This document shows positions 1 to 8,711 of a stretch of 64,000 bases of DNA, one piece after another (within the stretch, counting starts at the first letter, position 1; every line of letters begins with the position of its first letter). Both the position numbers and the translations under genes were made by a program. The notes under the pieces were generated by a model. That model searched no databases, was not told the DNA's origin, and saw nothing but the letters and a program-made list of their open reading frames with translations. This DNA comes from Guptibacillus hwajinpoensis (GTDB taxonomy: Bacteria; Bacillota; Bacilli; Bacillales; Guptibacillaceae), in NCBI RefSeq assembly GCF_020524165.1, contig NZ_JAIVKU010000001.1, forward strand, positions 186,001-250,000, written 5' to 3'.

Positions 1-1
1 C

Positions 2-1000
2 GTCATCATGGATCAAAACGGTACGGCGTTTGACTATGGTGAAGGGGGCGGAGATCCAACGTTATCCGCTTACCAGCAGCAAGAAGGTATCCGTAACGAC
101 ATTGAAAAAGACATGCAACAAGAACTCCAACAAATGCTTGGCATGATTCTCGGTCAGGATAAAGTGGTTGTTTCTGTTATGGCCAGCGTCGATTTTACAA
201 AAGAAAAGCGAACGGAAGACCTCGTTGAACCTGTTGATAAAGAAACAGGCGAAGGTATTGACATTAGTGTTGAGAAAATCATGGAATCGTATTCTGGCGA
301 CCAAACAGCTGTGCAGGATGGCACTGGTACAGATGAAGGCGAAATTCCAAACTATAACGCAGATGATCCGAATGCCGAGGGCGACGGTTCTTACGAAAAA
401 GTAGAAGACCGCATCAACCGTGAAGTGAATCGCATCCACAAAGAGATCGAAGAAAGCCCTTATCTCATTGATGATATTACGATTAACGTTGGTGTAGAGC
501 CACCTGTGGCTGATGATATGACAACACTAACTGCTGCTGATATAGAAGATATTCGTACCGTACTTAAGAATGTTGTCCGTACATCGCTAAGTGAAAGTGA
601 TGTTCCTCTAGATGATGCTGCTCTTGAAGAACGAATTTCGGTTTTTGCCAATGAATTCAAGGGGCGTGCCGATTATGAAGAGCCGACTGAAGGCATCTTT
701 TCAACTATGATGGATAGCGTTCCGGCCTGGGTGCTTTATGCGATTGCAGGTGGAGTTGGCATTCTACTAATAGGTGGAATTTTGCTATTTTTCCGACGGA
801 GAGGAAATAAAGTAGAGGATGACTTCATGGAGTTTGAGGAGTCTTACAGCGCTCCTGAAGATCATTATTTACCGCGTGAAGAGCGTGAAGTCGATATGAC
901 GCCAGAGACGCTTGTTGGGAAAGACGAAATTGAAAGTCTCGCCAAAAATGATCCAGAAGAATTTGTGAAACTACTACGACTATGGATGAAAGAAGAATAG
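2..1000 (+). CDS. fliF: Flagellar MS-ring protein FliF (3' part)
   Basis: FliF forms the MS ring in the cytoplasmic membrane at the base of the flagellum. The gene enters the window already in frame, so about the first 200 residues are missing; 332 residues are visible against roughly 535 in the family. Visible parts are the periplasmic ring-building domain, a low-complexity acidic stretch, a second transmembrane segment (VPAWVLYAIAGGVGILL, near visible residue 240) followed by basic residues, and the C-terminal cytoplasmic tail ending LLRLWMKEE, which binds FliG. The fliG ribosome site overlaps its stop codon, which indicates translational coupling. The in-frame ATG at 8 is internal to the gene and is not the start. 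Confidence 0.95.
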   Translation, partial: VIMDQNGTAFDYGEGGGDPTLSAYQQQEGIRNDIEKDMQQELQQMLGMILGQDKVVVSVMASVDFTKEKRTEDLVEPVDKETGEGIDISVEKIMESYSGDQTAVQDGTGTDEGEIPNYNADDPNAEGDGSYEKVEDRINREVNRIHKEIEESPYLIDDITINVGVEPPVADDMTTLTAADIEDIRTVLKNVVRTSLSESDVPLDDAALEERISVFANEFKGRADYEEPTEGIFSTMMDSVPAWVLYAIAGGVGILLIGGILLFFRRRGNKVEDDFMEFEESYSAPEDHYLPREEREVDMTPETLVGKDEIESLAKNDPEEFVKLLRLWMKEE

Positions 1001-1010
1001 GAGGGGTTGG

Positions 1011-2021
1011 ATGAGCAGTACAGAGGAATTAACAGGAACTCAGAAAGCGGCGATCCTTCTTACTTCTTTAGGACCTGACTTATCCGTACAAACGTTTAAG
1101 CATTTATCGGAGAAAGAAATTGATCAGCTGGCGCTTGGCATCTCAGAGCTTCGAAAAGTGGAGCCTGATGAGCGAGAGGCGGTTGTAGACGAGTTCATTC
1201 AAATGGTAAAAGCGAAAGATTATATTGCTGTCGGAGGCATTGAATACGCGAGGCATATTCTTGAGCAGGCGCTTGGGGGGAAGAAGGCTGAAGAGATCCT
1301 GACACGTCTTAAAGCCAATTTAAAAGTGAAGCCTTTTGCTTTTGCTAGAAAAGCAGATCCCGACCAGATTTTAAATATTTTACAGCAGGAGCACCCGCAG
1401 ACGATCGCGCTCGTTCTTTCCTATCTTGATGCAAAGCAGTCTTCGCAAATTTTGTCATCACTACCTCAAGATAGTCAGGCAGACGTTGCTCGTCGTATTG
1501 CGCTAATGGATAGCACGTCACCAGAGGTGATTAGCCAGCTTGAGACGATTATTGAAGGGAAACTTAACGCGACGGGTTCTCAAGACTATACGTTTACAGG
1601 TGGTGTAGAAGCGATTGTTCAGGTGCTGAGCAGCGTGGATCGAAGCACAGAACGAACGATTCTCAGTTCACTAGAAAAAGATGATCCGAATCTAGCAGAA
1701 GAAATTAAGAAGCGGATGTTTGTGTTCGAAGATATCGTGACGCTTGATGATCGCTCAATTCGCCTCGTGATTAGCGAAGTGAAGGATGAAGATCTGTCTA
1801 TTGCTTTGAAAGTCGCAAGCGACGATGTGAAAGACACGATTTTCCGAAATATGTCCAACCGACGCGTCGATACAGTGAAAGAAGAGATTGAACTAATGGG
1901 ACCTCTTCGCCTTCGTGAAGTGGAAGAGGCGCAAACACGCATCGTTTCCGTCATTCGCTACCTTGAAGAAACAGGTGACGTCATGATTGCGCGCGGTGGA
2001 GGAGATGATTTGATTGTCTAA
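1011..2021 (+). CDS. fliG: Flagellar motor switch protein FliG
   Basis: FliG sits on the MS ring, binds FliF and FliM, and receives torque from the stator. The protein has 336 residues, normal for the family. The conserved EHPQTIALVL motif of the middle domain is at residues 127-136. The C-terminal torque helix (DDRSIRLVISEV) keeps the charged residues that contact the stator. ATG 1011 follows an AGGAGGGG site that overlaps the fliF stop. The 3' end overlaps fliH by 8 bp. Confidence 0.97.
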   Translation: MSSTEELTGTQKAAILLTSLGPDLSVQTFKHLSEKEIDQLALGISELRKVEPDEREAVVDEFIQMVKAKDYIAVGGIEYARHILEQALGGKKAEEILTRLKANLKVKPFAFARKADPDQILNILQQEHPQTIALVLSYLDAKQSSQILSSLPQDSQADVARRIALMDSTSPEVISQLETIIEGKLNATGSQDYTFTGGVEAIVQVLSSVDRSTERTILSSLEKDDPNLAEEIKKRMFVFEDIVTLDDRSIRLVISEVKDEDLSIALKVASDDVKDTIFRNMSNRRVDTVKEEIELMGPLRLREVEEAQTRIVSVIRYLEETGDVMIARGGGDDLIV

Positions 2022-2817
2022 CATCATCCGAAAAACCTCTGGAGAAAAACGTGCTGTTCCAAAGGTCATTGAACAGAGAATGGTAAGAGAACCAAAACGA
2101 AGTAGCGTCCTCCCTACGCGAACCATGACAGTTGAAGAGAAAAAATCTCAGCTTATCGAAATGATGATTCGCCTTGAAGATCTCTACCATACGATTCGAA
2201 CGAGGCTAGGAGAAGAAGAAGCGAACGTTCATCAGAATTTAGAGAAGAAGCAGCAAGAAAAAGAGCTAGAGTGGCAGGAAATCACGAAAAAAACTGTGTG
2301 TGAAGCGGAAGAAAGGGGTTATGCAGCCGGGTATGAAGCTGGCATGCAGCAAATCCATTTTGAGTTCGATCAGCAAAAGAAAGAGATGGAACAGATGGTG
2401 AAGGCCGCTTATGACAAGAAAGAAGAGCTTATTCAAAGCGCTGAGCCGTTTCTTCTGTCACTAAGCACCGCTATTGCGAAAAAGGTCATTTTAAAAGAAA
2501 TGAAACAAACCCCTGAGACGTTACTTGGCATGGTCCAAGGTGCGCTTAAAAAAGTTCAGGATCGGGGCGAAGTGGTTGTTCAAGTGTCAACAGAAGACTA
2601 TCACCATGTGATGCCGATGGTAGACGAACTAGAAAAACAATTGGATGTTAACGCGAGTCTGAAACTCATTCCGATGGTCGATTTAGAAGTTGGTTCTGGT
2701 CTTGTTCATACCCCAAGTGGATCGTACGATATCTCGATTAACAGCCAGCTTTCTGAAATGAAAAAGCAGCTACTTGCCATGTTTGAGGAGCGAACAATTG
2801 ATGAGCATGAACGTTGA
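2014..2817 (+). CDS. fliH: Flagellar export ATPase regulator FliH
   Basis: FliH is the peripheral stalk of the flagellar type III export ATPase; it binds FliI and docks the complex on the FliM/FliN ring. The 267-residue protein is rich in Glu, Lys and Gln with a long coiled coil (about residues 45-150), followed by a compact C-terminal domain resembling the F-ATPase delta subunit. The start is TTG 2014, with GGAGGAG at 1998-2004 and 9 nt spacing, inside the end of fliG. It overlaps fliI at the 3' end. The assignment rests on position between fliG and fliI and on composition, because FliH diverges quickly. Confidence 0.92.
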   Translation: MSNIIRKTSGEKRAVPKVIEQRMVREPKRSSVLPTRTMTVEEKKSQLIEMMIRLEDLYHTIRTRLGEEEANVHQNLEKKQQEKELEWQEITKKTVCEAEERGYAAGYEAGMQQIHFEFDQQKKEMEQMVKAAYDKKEELIQSAEPFLLSLSTAIAKKVILKEMKQTPETLLGMVQGALKKVQDRGEVVVQVSTEDYHHVMPMVDELEKQLDVNASLKLIPMVDLEVGSGLVHTPSGSYDISINSQLSEMKKQLLAMFEERTIDEHER

Positions 2818-4120
2818 ATCGTATCTTTCGCAAATTCAGGCAATGGAAACGGTCCAGAAATATGGCAAAGTGACGCAGGTCATCGGACTTACGATTGAAT
2901 CACTTGGCCCAGAAGTGAAAATTGGAGAGGTTTGCTATTTGTATCCGGGACCATTAAAAGAACCGATTGAAGCCGAAGTCGTTGGGTTTCGGGAAAATCG
3001 CGTTCTTCTTATGCCAATGCATGATCTATCAGAGATTGGTCCAGGTTGCCTTGTTGTAGCTACCGGTCAACCTCTTGAAGTAAAAGTTGGCTATTCGCTG
3101 TTAGGTACGATACTGGACGGACGTGGTAGACCGCTTGATCTAACGAATCTTCCAGGAGGGTTAAGAGCCGTTTCTACGAATCGTAAGCCGCCTAATCCAA
3201 TGACAAGACCGCGTATAACCACGCCATTCCAGCTTGGAGTCCGCGCCATTGATGGTCTGCTAACGGTCGGCCAGGGTCAGCGAATCGGTATTTTCGCAGG
3301 AAGCGGTGTTGGAAAAAGTACGCTAATGGGCATGGCAGCACGAAACTCAGAAGCCGATGTGAACGTGATTGCACTTATTGGTGAACGTGGACGAGAAGTA
3401 AGAGATTTTATTGAGCGAGACCTTGGCGAAGAGGGCTTAAAGAAATCGGTTGTTGTCGTCGCAACGTCCGATCAGCCCCCATTGCAGCGCATAAAAGGGG
3501 CGCTCACGGCAACCGCCATCGCCGAATTTTTCCGAGATCAGGGGAAAAACGTCATGCTCATGATGGATTCCGTGACGCGATTTGCAATGGCTCAGCGAGA
3601 AGTAGGGCTTGCGATTGGTGAGCCGCCGACCAGTAAAGGTTATACCCCAAGCGTGTTTGCGCTTTTGCCTAAACTATTAGAGCGATCAGGTACGGCAGAG
3701 ACGGGATCGATTACCGCTTTTTATACCGTTCTAGTTGATGGTGATGATATGAATGAGCCAATTGCAGATGCAGTCCGAGGCATACTGGACGGGCACATCG
3801 TTCTCGATCGAAAGCTCGCTCAAAAAGGGCAGTATCCGGCCATTAACGTTCCGCAAAGCGTGAGTCGGGTGATGAAAGAAATTGTAACGCCAGCGCATAT
3901 GAAATCAGCAGAAGAATTCAAACGACTGCTTGCTGTTTATGTGTCATCGGAAGATTTGATTAACATTGGCGCTTATAAAGCGGGAACAAACGGCAACATC
4001 GATAAAGCGATCTCGATTCATCCGGAAATTGAAAAGTACATTAAGCAGGGCATTGATGATCAGGCTTCATTTGAAGAAAGTAAGGATCGGCTTCTATCTC
4101 AATTTGGAAAGGATGACTAA
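2801..4120 (+). CDS. fliI: Flagellar type III export ATPase FliI
   Basis: FliI is the ATPase that prepares substrates for the flagellar export gate and resembles the F1 beta subunit. The 439 residues match the family length. The P-loop GSGVGKST lies near residues 167-174, and downstream are the conserved stretches VTRFAMAQREVGLA and GEPPTSKGY. ATG 2801 is preferred because GAGGAG at 2785-2790 gives 10 nt spacing; an upstream in-frame TTG at 2774 would add residues unlike the family. It overlaps the end of fliH by 17 bp. The gene end supplies the probable ribosome site for fliJ. Confidence 0.97.
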   Translation: MSMNVESYLSQIQAMETVQKYGKVTQVIGLTIESLGPEVKIGEVCYLYPGPLKEPIEAEVVGFRENRVLLMPMHDLSEIGPGCLVVATGQPLEVKVGYSLLGTILDGRGRPLDLTNLPGGLRAVSTNRKPPNPMTRPRITTPFQLGVRAIDGLLTVGQGQRIGIFAGSGVGKSTLMGMAARNSEADVNVIALIGERGREVRDFIERDLGEEGLKKSVVVVATSDQPPLQRIKGALTATAIAEFFRDQGKNVMLMMDSVTRFAMAQREVGLAIGEPPTSKGYTPSVFALLPKLLERSGTAETGSITAFYTVLVDGDDMNEPIADAVRGILDGHIVLDRKLAQKGQYPAINVPQSVSRVMKEIVTPAHMKSAEEFKRLLAVYVSSEDLINIGAYKAGTNGNIDKAISIHPEIEKYIKQGIDDQASFEESKDRLLSQFGKDD

Positions 4121-4122
4121 CC

Positions 4123-4575
4123 ATCACAGCTTTTCAATTCCCATTTCAACGAATTTTGGATGTGAAAGAAAACGAGAAGTCTCAGGCTCAGCTTGAAATG
4201 GCCGAGTCGCTCAAAGTACAAGTTGATCTCGAGCAGGAAACGCACCAACTTGAAGAAGCCATTTATATTTTGCGAGAGAGACTTGAACAGCGTCAGTTAG
4301 ATGGTCTTCCCATTCTCGAACTTTTAAAAGAAGAAGAGCACATTGCTTATCTTGAAAAGCAGCTTGAACGAATACGACATCAACTGAGTCAGGTAGAACA
4401 CAAGGTGAGCGAGCAGCAGGATACGCTTGCTTCAAAAGTAAGAGAAGAAAAAACGTGGCAATCGATTAAAGAAACGCGAAAAGAAGCGTTTTATCACGAT
4501 CAGAAAATAATCGAACAAAACGAACTGGACGATCTAAATACCGTACGAGCATATATGCTGGCAAGAAACGGCTAA
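4123..4575 (+). CDS. fliJ: Flagellar export chaperone FliJ, probable ATC start
   Basis: FliJ is a small coiled-coil protein that works with FliI in export. The reading frame opens at 4117 and the first ATG/GTG/TTG in frame is TTG 4156, which would drop the conserved N-terminus. Reading upstream gives TAFQFPFQRILDVKENEK, which matches the start of B. subtilis FliJ (from memory, MAYQFRFQKLLELKENEK). The only codon placed to start this is ATC 4123, 9 nt after GGAAAGGA (4106-4113), just past the fliI stop. The product would have 150 residues, close to the family's 147. The rest is a Glu/Gln-rich coiled coil. Function is confident; the ATC start is inferred. Confidence 0.85.
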   Translation: MTAFQFPFQRILDVKENEKSQAQLEMAESLKVQVDLEQETHQLEEAIYILRERLEQRQLDGLPILELLKEEEHIAYLEKQLERIRHQLSQVEHKVSEQQDTLASKVREEKTWQSIKETRKEAFYHDQKIIEQNELDDLNTVRAYMLARNG

Positions 4576-4589
4576 AAGGAGTGAGAGGG

Positions 4590-5435
4590 ATGCGACAGCG
4601 ACAGAAAAGTTCATGGAAAGAACGCATCATTCACGGTTTTTTATTCCCGCTTGCTTTTATGGCAACCGTTCTGCTCGTTGTTCTTCCGTTTCTTGGATAT
4701 GACTTGTTTGCCGTAGCAACTTCTCTTACGAAGAAACCAATCGCCTATGTTGAAAAGAATTTGACGGCTGAAGCAACGGATCAAAATGAAGAAGACTTGC
4801 TACAAAAAGAGATTGATAACAAGGAAAGCGAAATATCCGCGTTAAAAAAACAGCTTGATGAACAGGAGATTAAGCTAACGAAAAAGCAATCGGAGCTGGA
4901 ATCGTTAACGCAGGAAATGAAAAGTGAGTTAGCTGACAAGGAAGAGCGTGAGAAGAAGCTTCAGCAGTTAGCGAAAACCTATGAAGGAATGTCAGCTTCA
5001 AAATCTGCATCCATTATGGAAAATCTCACACTAAAAGAAGCGGCTTTACTGCTTAATGCGATGGGAAGTACGGAACAGGCAGCCGTGTTAGGGAAAATGA
5101 ATTCGGCCGTAGCCGCTGATCTGACGATTGCTTTAAAAGATCTTGAAAGAGCGGACGATCCTGAACTTGCTGCGATGCAGGAAAGAGTGACGCTTCTTAT
5201 GAATGCGATCGACCGAAAAAAAAGCACGCTTTCCACTTCAGATGTCGCAAAAGATCTATCCGAAATGCCTGAAGAAGAAGCGGTCGCTATCCTTTCAAAG
5301 ATGGCGCAGTCAGAAGAAGAGAAAGAAGTGGGACTAGCAATACTTCAAGAACTCGGAAACGACAAGCGGAAGGCATTACTTACCGAAATGGAAGAATCGA
5401 TTTCATCTAGTTACGTTAGTGATTTAGCGAACTGA
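4590..5435 (+). CDS. ylxF: YlxF/MotE-like flagellar coiled-coil protein
   Basis: This 281-residue membrane-anchored protein occupies the fliJ-fliK gap, as YlxF does in Bacillus. It has one N-terminal transmembrane segment (about residues 13-40, FLFPLAFMATVLLVVLPFLG), a long Glu/Lys/Gln coiled coil (about 60-130), and a C-terminal helical domain with repeated acidic helices resembling the MgtE N-terminal or FliG middle fold. MotE homologues are chaperones for the stator protein MotC; here that role is only inferred. ATG 4590 is chosen because AGGAG at 4577-4581 gives 8 nt spacing, while GTG 4581 lies within that site. Confidence 0.8.
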   Translation: MRQRQKSSWKERIIHGFLFPLAFMATVLLVVLPFLGYDLFAVATSLTKKPIAYVEKNLTAEATDQNEEDLLQKEIDNKESEISALKKQLDEQEIKLTKKQSELESLTQEMKSELADKEEREKKLQQLAKTYEGMSASKSASIMENLTLKEAALLLNAMGSTEQAAVLGKMNSAVAADLTIALKDLERADDPELAAMQERVTLLMNAIDRKKSTLSTSDVAKDLSEMPEEEAVAILSKMAQSEEEKEVGLAILQELGNDKRKALLTEMEESISSSYVSDLAN

Positions 5436-5449
5436 GAGGAGGTGAAAAA

Positions 5450-6826
5450 GTGAACGCCATCCAGTCACTTGGAAAAAGCGTTATCGTCCAGACTAAGCCA
5501 ACAGGCAACGATTCAACTGGATTTTCAACTTTGTTAAGTGCTTTAGGGATAAAGATGGTCGATCAAGAAGCGGGTAGAGCTGATGGAACTGCAGGCAAGA
5601 GCGAATTAGGGCAGGGTGACGAAAAAAAGAGATTAGGAGAAACCGGAGAAAGTGAGCTACCGCTCCATCTTCTAGCAGCACTTCCGTTAGACGTTCAAGT
5701 TGGGCAAACGTCCAGTTCGACTAAGCTTGAAGGAAATCTTGAAAGAAGTGAGAGTCTACAAGTGAAAAGTGGGAGTCAGCAAGGATTCATCCTAACTGGT
5801 TTTACGAAGCAGGAATTGATGGACTTGGAGCAGGTTGGAAAGCCAATACCCTATGAACCTGTAGCTCCCAGGTTACCTCTGAGTAATGAATCACGTTTGC
5901 AGTTACAAGAAAAAGACAGTTTTATCTCACCTGGGTTATTGAAGCAAGAATGGTTAAAGATGTCACAAGGTGTTAAGGAAGTCTTAGTTGACCCGTTCAT
6001 GAAAGACAAGCCGCTTGAAGAGGACGAGGTAGTTGAAGTTCCAAAAGGGCAAGAGGCGATAAAAGCACTCGAAATGATCAAGCAAATGACAGCTGAGCAA
6101 TCTTCCCAACAAAAAAATCTTCCTATAACAGTTGATCAAACTCCTCCACTAGAAGAGCAAGAAGCTATATTCGAGGGTCGTGAGCAAAGACCTGTCCTAG
6201 AAGAAGGGGAGGAAGTTAAGTCACAAGTTGATCAAACGGAAGGTACGGAACAGGTGGAAAATGCAGATCAAGCGTCTACTGAACCTTTATCGGTTGATGA
6301 CGTTCAAACGGACGAAAAGCCAGATGGTTTGCCGCTAGTAAAACAAACTAATGATGCACAGATTAAAGAAGCTCCCGTTCAAGCTCGATACTTGAACTCG
6401 GAACTAAGTGAACGAATCACGGAGCGCATGCAACTTTCCAAAAATGGTGATGAAACAAATATCAGAATAAAGCTTTCCCCAGAAAATCTCGGACAGCTTG
6501 ATATTCGGTTAACAACATCAGATGGAAAAGTGACAGCTCATATCTTGACCGTCACTGCAGGAGCCAAAGAACTAATTGAATCCCAGATTCATCAGCTTCG
6601 TCATACGCTCGTTCAGCAGGGTATTCAACTTGATAAAGTCGAAGTAGTTCAACAGCCACAAGGCTCTCAACCTTCCTTTATGCAGGATGGGCAGGGAGAG
6701 CAGGGGCAGTTTCAACAAGGAAAGCAGCGTCAGGGACGTAAAAGTGAATACGATTTAGAAGATAATCCGCTCGTAACAAGTGAAAAAGAAGAAAGCACGC
6801 CCGGCGGAATTAACTACGCCATATAA
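5450..6826 (+). CDS. fliK: Flagellar hook-length control protein FliK
   Basis: FliK is secreted during hook growth, measures hook length and switches export specificity through FlhB. The 458-residue protein has a long variable Gln/Glu-rich N-terminal region that acts as the ruler, and a conserved C-terminal hook domain (about residues 335-410) with the motif LSPENLGQLDIRL. A Gln/Gly-rich tail follows. The start is GTG 5450 behind a full AGGAGGTG site (5437-5444). The N-terminal half is poorly conserved, as is normal in this family. Confidence 0.9.
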   Translation: MNAIQSLGKSVIVQTKPTGNDSTGFSTLLSALGIKMVDQEAGRADGTAGKSELGQGDEKKRLGETGESELPLHLLAALPLDVQVGQTSSSTKLEGNLERSESLQVKSGSQQGFILTGFTKQELMDLEQVGKPIPYEPVAPRLPLSNESRLQLQEKDSFISPGLLKQEWLKMSQGVKEVLVDPFMKDKPLEEDEVVEVPKGQEAIKALEMIKQMTAEQSSQQKNLPITVDQTPPLEEQEAIFEGREQRPVLEEGEEVKSQVDQTEGTEQVENADQASTEPLSVDDVQTDEKPDGLPLVKQTNDAQIKEAPVQARYLNSELSERITERMQLSKNGDETNIRIKLSPENLGQLDIRLTTSDGKVTAHILTVTAGAKELIESQIHQLRHTLVQQGIQLDKVEVVQQPQGSQPSFMQDGQGEQGQFQQGKQRQGRKSEYDLEDNPLVTSEKEESTPGGINYAI

Positions 6827-6837
6827 GGAGGGGTTAG

Positions 6838-7254
6838 ATGAATATAAACTCCGTTACAGCATCACCAGCGACACAAACACAAAAGACAGAGGCACCAGGT
6901 CAGCTAGGAAAAGATGATTTCCTAAAAATTCTAGTTGCTCAGCTTTCGAACCAGGATCCAATGAAGCCGATGCAGGACACCGAATTTATCGGTCAGATGG
7001 CGCAATTTAGTTCACTTGAACAAATGACAAACATGAATACATCAATGAATAAATTTTTCGATCGTCAGTTACAAGATTCAATGGCAGACTATGCGCATTT
7101 AATTGGAAAAAGCGTTCAGTGGCAGGAGAATAACCAAGTATCTTCTGGAACGGTCCAGGCCGTTTTATACAAAGAAGGTAACGTACTCGCAGAACTTGAT
7201 AATGGCAAACAAGTAGACGTATCCCTCTTAGAGCGTATCGAAACGGGGGAATAG
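6838..7254 (+). CDS. flgD: Flagellar hook scaffolding protein FlgD
   Basis: FlgD caps the growing hook and guides assembly of hook subunits. The 138 residues match the short Bacillus form, with the N-terminal signature LGKDDFLKILVAQLSNQDPM and then TEFIGQMAQFSSLEQM. The longer Ig-like and tudor domains of proteobacterial FlgD are absent. ATG 6838 follows AAGGAGGGG. The next gene starts one base after its stop. Confidence 0.95.
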   Translation: MNINSVTASPATQTQKTEAPGQLGKDDFLKILVAQLSNQDPMKPMQDTEFIGQMAQFSSLEQMTNMNTSMNKFFDRQLQDSMADYAHLIGKSVQWQENNQVSSGTVQAVLYKEGNVLAELDNGKQVDVSLLERIETGE

Positions 7255-7255
7255 C

Positions 7256-7618
7256 ATGGCGAATATTCAAGTGAATCAAGTGTATTATCCGAAGCAGCCA
7301 GTTCAATCGCTTAAAAAGCAGGAAGCTCGATCTTTTGCAGATCAGCTAAAACAAACGATTGAGTCTCAAGTTTCATTTAGTCATCACGCTCAAGTTCGAC
7401 TCGAGCAAAACGGGATTTCGCTTTCAGATCAGCAGCTCCAACAGTTAAATGACGGGGTGGAAAAAGCGCGAGAAAAAGGATCAAAGGAATCACTTATGTT
7501 AATGAAAGATCTCGCTTTTGTCGTCAGTGTCAAAAACAATAAAGTGATCACTGCCATGAAGCAGGACAATATGGAAAACCAAATCGTAACAAACATTGAT
7601 TCAGCACTTATTTTATAA
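7256..7618 (+). CDS. Small flagellar operon protein between flgD and flgE
   Basis: This 120-residue protein matches the family often annotated as flagellar operon protein (TIGR02530 type), found between flgD and flgE in many Firmicutes. It contains the segment SFSHHAQVRLEQNGISLSDQ and a C-terminal beta-rich part (AFVVSVKNNKVITAM). The family's function has not been assigned; a role at the hook or in export is suggested only by position. No signal peptide or membrane segment is seen. ATG 7256 lies 2 bp after the flgD stop. Confidence 0.8.
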   Translation: MANIQVNQVYYPKQPVQSLKKQEARSFADQLKQTIESQVSFSHHAQVRLEQNGISLSDQQLQQLNDGVEKAREKGSKESLMLMKDLAFVVSVKNNKVITAMKQDNMENQIVTNIDSALIL

Positions 7619-7691
7619 CGGCCGGACCAAGCCGGAGGCCAAGTCGCTGTGGACCGATTGAAGCAGTGACACAATTAGAGGGGGAAACAAC

Positions 7692-8459
7692 TTGTTAAGA
7701 TCAATGTACTCAGGCGTTTCAGGAATGAGAGGCTTTCAAACAAAGCTAGATGTTATTGGGAATAATATTGCGAACGTGAATACAACTGGTTTTAAGAAAA
7801 GCAGGGTGATGTTTCAGGATTTATTGAGTCAAAATATGGGAGACGGTGGGGTTAATACAAAACAGGTTGGGCTAGGTGTAACGAACTCTGCCATTGATAC
7901 AATGCACACAGCTGGATCACTCATGACAACAGGAGTAAAGACAGATCTGTCAATTGAAGGAGAAGGTTATTTTCAGGTTCAACGTGAAGAGGCAAATGGT
8001 ACAACTACTAATCTATTAACAAGTTCCGGTAATTTCTATATTAACAGTAATAATGAATTAGTAACATCTCAAGGGTATAGCGTACTTAACGGTGCTGGAC
8101 AACCAATTACAAATCTACCAGCTGATTTTGCAATTAATCGTCAGGGTGAAATAATCGAAACGGATCAAAATGGTAACTCCACTATTATTGGAACAATCGG
8201 GATCGGAACGGTTGCCAACCCAGCTGGCCTTTCTAAAGATGGGGGTTCAACTTATAAAGTAACGGATAAATCTGGTCCGCTTACTAATGGACTACCGGAT
8301 GGTTCTCGCGTCGTTTCCGGCCAACTCGAAATGTCCAACGTTGACCTAACCGAAGAGTTTACGGAAATGATCGTAGCGCAGCGTGGGTTCCAGGCGAACT
8401 CAAGAGTGATAACAACTTCAGATGAGATCCTTCAAGAAATCGTCAATTTAAAACGATAG
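7692..8459 (+). CDS. flgE: Flagellar hook protein FlgE (short Bacillus form, FlgG-like)
   Basis: FlgE is the structural protein of the hook. At 255 residues it is like the B. subtilis hook protein and FlgG-type rod proteins. The N-terminal rod/hook signature SGVSGMRGFQTKLDVIGNNI and ANVNTTGFKKS is followed by a middle domain and a C-terminal helix (SNVDLTEEFTEMIVAQRGFQ). The start is TTG 7692 after a GGGGGAAACAA site; family members begin with the same MLRSMYSG pattern. Some databases would call it flgG; position and length favour the B. subtilis name flgE. Confidence 0.9.
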   Translation: MLRSMYSGVSGMRGFQTKLDVIGNNIANVNTTGFKKSRVMFQDLLSQNMGDGGVNTKQVGLGVTNSAIDTMHTAGSLMTTGVKTDLSIEGEGYFQVQREEANGTTTNLLTSSGNFYINSNNELVTSQGYSVLNGAGQPITNLPADFAINRQGEIIETDQNGNSTIIGTIGIGTVANPAGLSKDGGSTYKVTDKSGPLTNGLPDGSRVVSGQLEMSNVDLTEEFTEMIVAQRGFQANSRVITTSDEILQEIVNLKR

Positions 8460-8467
8460 GGGGTAAG

Positions 8468-8488
8468 GGCTGAGGAATTTCCTCGGCC
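8468..8488 (+). promoter_or_regulatory. Hairpin between flgE and swrD
   Basis: GGCTGAGGAA (8468-8477) and TTCCTCGGCC (8479-8488) pair over ten positions with one T-G wobble. No T-run follows, so this is not a normal terminator. The GAGGA within it is the only Shine-Dalgarno-like sequence upstream of swrD and would be paired. Confidence 0.5.
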
Positions 8489-8500
8489 TGCTCTGTTCAT

Positions 8501-8695
8501 ATGATACCGTTAACGAAATTAAATCGAGAAACGATGATGTTGAATGCGGTTTTCATTGAAACGATCGAATCAACGCCGGATACGATGATTCTATTAACGA
8601 ATGGAAAACGCTATGTGGTGTTGGAGACGATTGATGAAGTGAAACAGCTCGTGACGGAATTTTACCGTGACATTAATGTATTAGAGAAAAAATAG
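8501..8695 (+). CDS. swrD: Swarming motility protein SwrD (FlbD family)
   Basis: SwrD (YlzI) is a 60-70 residue protein of Gram-positive flagellar operons needed for full motor torque in B. subtilis swarming. The 64 residues start with the family pattern MIPLTKLNRE and include LLTNGKRYVVLETIDEV. The ATG at 8501 is fixed by this conserved start, yet CTCTGTTCAT just upstream has no ribosome site; the nearest GAGGA lies 24 nt away inside a hairpin. Translation may be coupled to flgE or depend on RNA structure. Confidence 0.9.
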   Translation: MIPLTKLNRETMMLNAVFIETIESTPDTMILLTNGKRYVVLETIDEVKQLVTEFYRDINVLEKK

Positions 8696-8711
8696 ACGAA
8701 CGGGGGTGACC

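Noticed and set aside
4156..4575. fliJ starting at TTG 4156
   Set aside because: No ribosome site precedes it, and it would remove the conserved N-terminal residues that are encoded upstream in the same frame.
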